NCBI GenBank assembly: GCA_029747585.1
Contig: JAPEVF010001418.1
Span: 1 to 10,037 of the forward strand
Source: Pleurotus djamor
Taxonomy: Eukaryota > Basidiomycota > Agaricomycetes > Agaricales > Pleurotaceae
Direction of reading: 5' to 3'
Length of the DNA stretch: 10,037 nucleotides
Shown: piece by piece, positions 8,511-10,037 of the stretch
Layout: each line of letters starts with the position of its first letter
How positions within the stretch are numbered: the first letter of the stretch is position 1
The notes under the pieces: model-generated
Database searches by the model: none
The model's input: only the letters and a program-made list of their open reading frames with translations
What the model was told of the DNA's origin: nothing
Position numbers and translations under genes: made by a program

Positions 8511-9657
8511 TCCACTGGGGAATAGAAGAGAGAGCCAATACATATTACATTAAGGGACTTTAATGGCATTGTTCAAGGGAAATCCACTGGAAATCAACTG
8601 GAAATGGGGTGTTTGACTGTTTGACTGGAATGGTGTATCTCTCCACTGAAATCCACTGGAAATTCACTGGAATGTATGATGGTAATATGAGAAATAAATA
8701 CATATTTCATCTAATCATCTACATCATCTACATCAATGTGAGGAACAGAGGACCTCTCTGCTTGAATTTGCTCTGCAGATAGTTGTCCTGCCTTCCTACC
8801 CTCTCCACCCTCTGTACAGATGAGGTTCTCAGAAAATTGAGCAATTATAAAAGAGAATGAAGTGAGGGGAGACTTCCTCGTTTCACATATTCTTGGAATC
8901 AGAAATAAGGCAAGGGTCCTCATCCCTGGACTGTGCAACTTCCTGCTGGGCATTGGGGACTACATCCTACCCCGGTCACTAGCTTGATCAACAACAGTGC
9001 TAAGATTATCTCATATAACCCATCAGTTCTTTTTATAGTTCAGATACAGCACAATTATGGTATATATACTTCTGAGCTATGGAAGTCCCACCAAGTAAAT
9101 TCCAGGGTGAGCTGAGCACTCAATGAACAAGCAAGATAGGAGATAAGATGGGAGATACATACTGATTAGCTTGTTCTTTTGCTGCCTTTGCACCTCCACA
9201 ATTGGAACAAGGTTTAGAGGTTTCCTCACCCATGAAACAGATTTGATTGATTAAATCACTGTGGAAATATTGAAGGAGAGAATACAAACTTAGCCAAGAA
9301 AGGGACATGATCCAGGTGTAGTTCATAGGTCAGTGAATGTAAGGGATTAGCATTCCAAGAAAGCAGTAGGATGTACCACCATAGATTTCCAGTGGGATCC
9401 AGTGGAAATGGGGTACAACAGTAGCTTAATCAACAATGACTTCAATCTCAGCCTTCCAGTGGAATTCAGCGGAAACCCACTGGAGGATCCCTGGAAGTCC
9501 AGCTGGAAATTCCCATCCATTGCCAGCATGGATATCAATGATCCAGTTGGAAAATTTTCCACTCATTTGCTGGGCCCGCAATTCCAGTGGAATCCAGTGA
9601 TCCACTGGATTTCCAGGCCGGCTCCGCCTGTAATTGTGATGGATCAGGAGGTGCTCG
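8511..9657 (+). mobile_element. CCACTGG-family element, copy C (about 1.15 kb, left terminus missing)
   Basis: Lying in the palindrome spacer, this copy matches copy B at both halves. On the left it shares GAAGAGAGAGCC, GACTTTAATGGCATTGTTC, GTTTGACTGGAATGG, GAATGTATGATGG and GAGAAATAAATAC. On the right it shares AGTGAATGTAAG (about 9331-9342), GGGGTACAACAGTAG, AATGACTTCAATCTCA, GGAAAATTTTCCACTCATT and the terminal GTAATTGTGATGGATCAGG with GGAGGTGCTCG. The right terminal repeat is present (about 9610-9644). The left one, with about 150 bp of left subterminal sequence found in copy B, is absent: arm 1 stops only about 20 bp before the first family match. The interior of about 540 bp differs from that of copy A in its middle but shares TTGATTAAATCACTGTGG-like text (9246-9263) with 2174-2188. 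It has no complete transposase. Confidence 0.6.
8711..9326 (-). pseudogene. Minus-strand coding relics inside copy C
   Basis: Two minus-strand open pieces look protein-like. The upstream piece (9326 down to about 9160) reads SLYSLLQYFHSDLINQICF then GEETSKPCSNCGGAKAAKEQ and NQ, after which CAGTATGT offers a possible splice donor. The CxxC pair suggests half of a zinc-binding knuckle, which is too little to name a family. The downstream piece (8953 down to 8711) ends GRKAGQLSAEQIQAERSS and then an acidic DVDD repeat before TGA/TAG. Its AEQIQAE matches AEEIQAQ in copy A at the equivalent position, so both elements keep the 3' end of one ancestral minus-strand reading frame. No continuous gene can be assembled, and I do not recognise the product. 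Confidence 0.3.
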
Positions 9658-9672
9658 ATTCAGGAGCCAGAC

Positions 9673-9817
9673 AACTGACCCTGACAATCTACTCAGCGAT
9701 GACTCAGCGAGCCCCCAATCTAGGCTTCGGTCTTTCAATTATGTAGTCCAGCGCAGCCCGAACAACCTCCAAAATTTCTGATCTTATCTTAACAATAAGA
9801 CCCTGTCTGCAACCACC
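9673..9817 (+). promoter_or_regulatory. Promoter/5' leader of the second biotin ligase copy
   Basis: This leader is identical to that of the minus-strand copy, with TGACTCA at 9700-9706, the ACTCAGCGA pair at 9691-9699 and 9702-9710, and TTATCTTA near 9784. The copy therefore keeps at least 145 bp of promoter-proximal sequence and could be expressed if the rest of the gene is present. Upstream of 9673 it borders the right end of a repeat element. Confidence 0.45.
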
Positions 9818-10037
9818 ATGAACGTCCTGGTTTACACCGGCCCCGAAGTTGCCCAAGCTTCCTTCAGCAGTGCCCTTGCCCGCCTCAGATCAATCTTGCA
9901 GCCCCACTATACTGTACAAAGCATAACTCAGCAAGCCCTCGCCTTCCAACCTTGGACAACTGCTTGCGCTCTATTGGTTTTGCCCCAATGTCATAGCCCC
10001 TTCCGATCCAAGTCTGTCTCTGCAATTCAAGCATTTG
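9818..10037 (+). CDS. BPL1: Biotin--protein ligase, second copy, 5' end only
   Basis: Starting at the ATG at 9818, the frame encodes 73 residues identical to the N-terminus of the complete minus-strand gene (MNVLVYTGPEVAQASFSS through SVSAIQAF) plus one base, and is cut by the window end. There is not a single nucleotide change, synonymous or otherwise, so no selection or decay can be read from it. It may be a complete second gene, a truncated duplicate, or an assembly artefact. The catalytic domain is outside the window, so activity cannot be judged. Confidence 0.85.
   Translation, partial: MNVLVYTGPEVAQASFSSALARLRSILQPHYTVQSITQQALAFQPWTTACALLVLPQCHSPFRSKSVSAIQAF

Larger units (their letters stand above)
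9673..10037 (+). repeat. Palindrome arm 2 (perfect inverted duplication, runs off the window)
   Basis: This arm is the exact reverse complement of 8127-8491 over its whole visible length of 365 bp. It begins AACTGACCCTGACAATC at 9673. Between the right end of the repeat element (9657) and the arm lie 15 bases of neither. The arms are separated by 1181 bp. The full arm length cannot be known from this window. Confidence 0.95.

Noticed and set aside
8707..8737. CATCTA/ACATC repeat as a microsatellite of interest
   Set aside because: It is only a few imperfect units and reads as the Asp-Val-Asp-Asp tail of a minus-strand relic; nothing further is supported.

Overview
The window looks like nuclear DNA of a basidiomycete fungus, most likely an Agaricomycete. 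The reasons are compact genes split by many short GT-AG introns (49-65 bp), two recognisable eukaryotic housekeeping proteins of fungal type, and AT-moderate intergenic DNA full of short repeats. I cannot name the genus.

Layout. (1) 1-858, + strand: the 3' part of a bifunctional 6-phosphofructo-2-kinase/fructose-2,6-bisphosphatase gene, covering its bisphosphatase domain. It has seven exons in view, two of them microexons of 9 and 17 nt, and one apparent frameshift near its left edge. (2) About 860-6290: 5.4 kb with no intact gene that I recognise. It holds copies and fragments of one dispersed repeat family built from CCACTGG/CCAGTGG words, with a 35-bp terminal inverted repeat visible on the copy at 4185-4873, and several broken minus-strand coding relics. 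(3) 6295-8346, - strand: a complete four-exon biotin--protein ligase gene (626 codons). It converges with gene 1. (4) 8492-9672: a spacer largely filled by another member of the repeat family, which has lost its left terminus. (5) 9673-10037: an exact, inverted copy of the biotin ligase promoter and first 73 codons, running off the window in the + direction.

The main structural result is therefore a large interrupted palindrome. The arms at 8127-8491 and 9673-10037 are identical over all 365 bases visible, they are centred on a repeat-family element, and they place two biotin ligase 5' ends head to head. It is either a very recent inverted duplication or an assembly artefact; the sequence alone cannot say which.

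The two real genes are not functionally linked. One sets the level of fructose-2,6-bisphosphate, which controls glycolysis against gluconeogenesis. The other attaches biotin to carboxylases such as acetyl-CoA carboxylase and pyruvate carboxylase.
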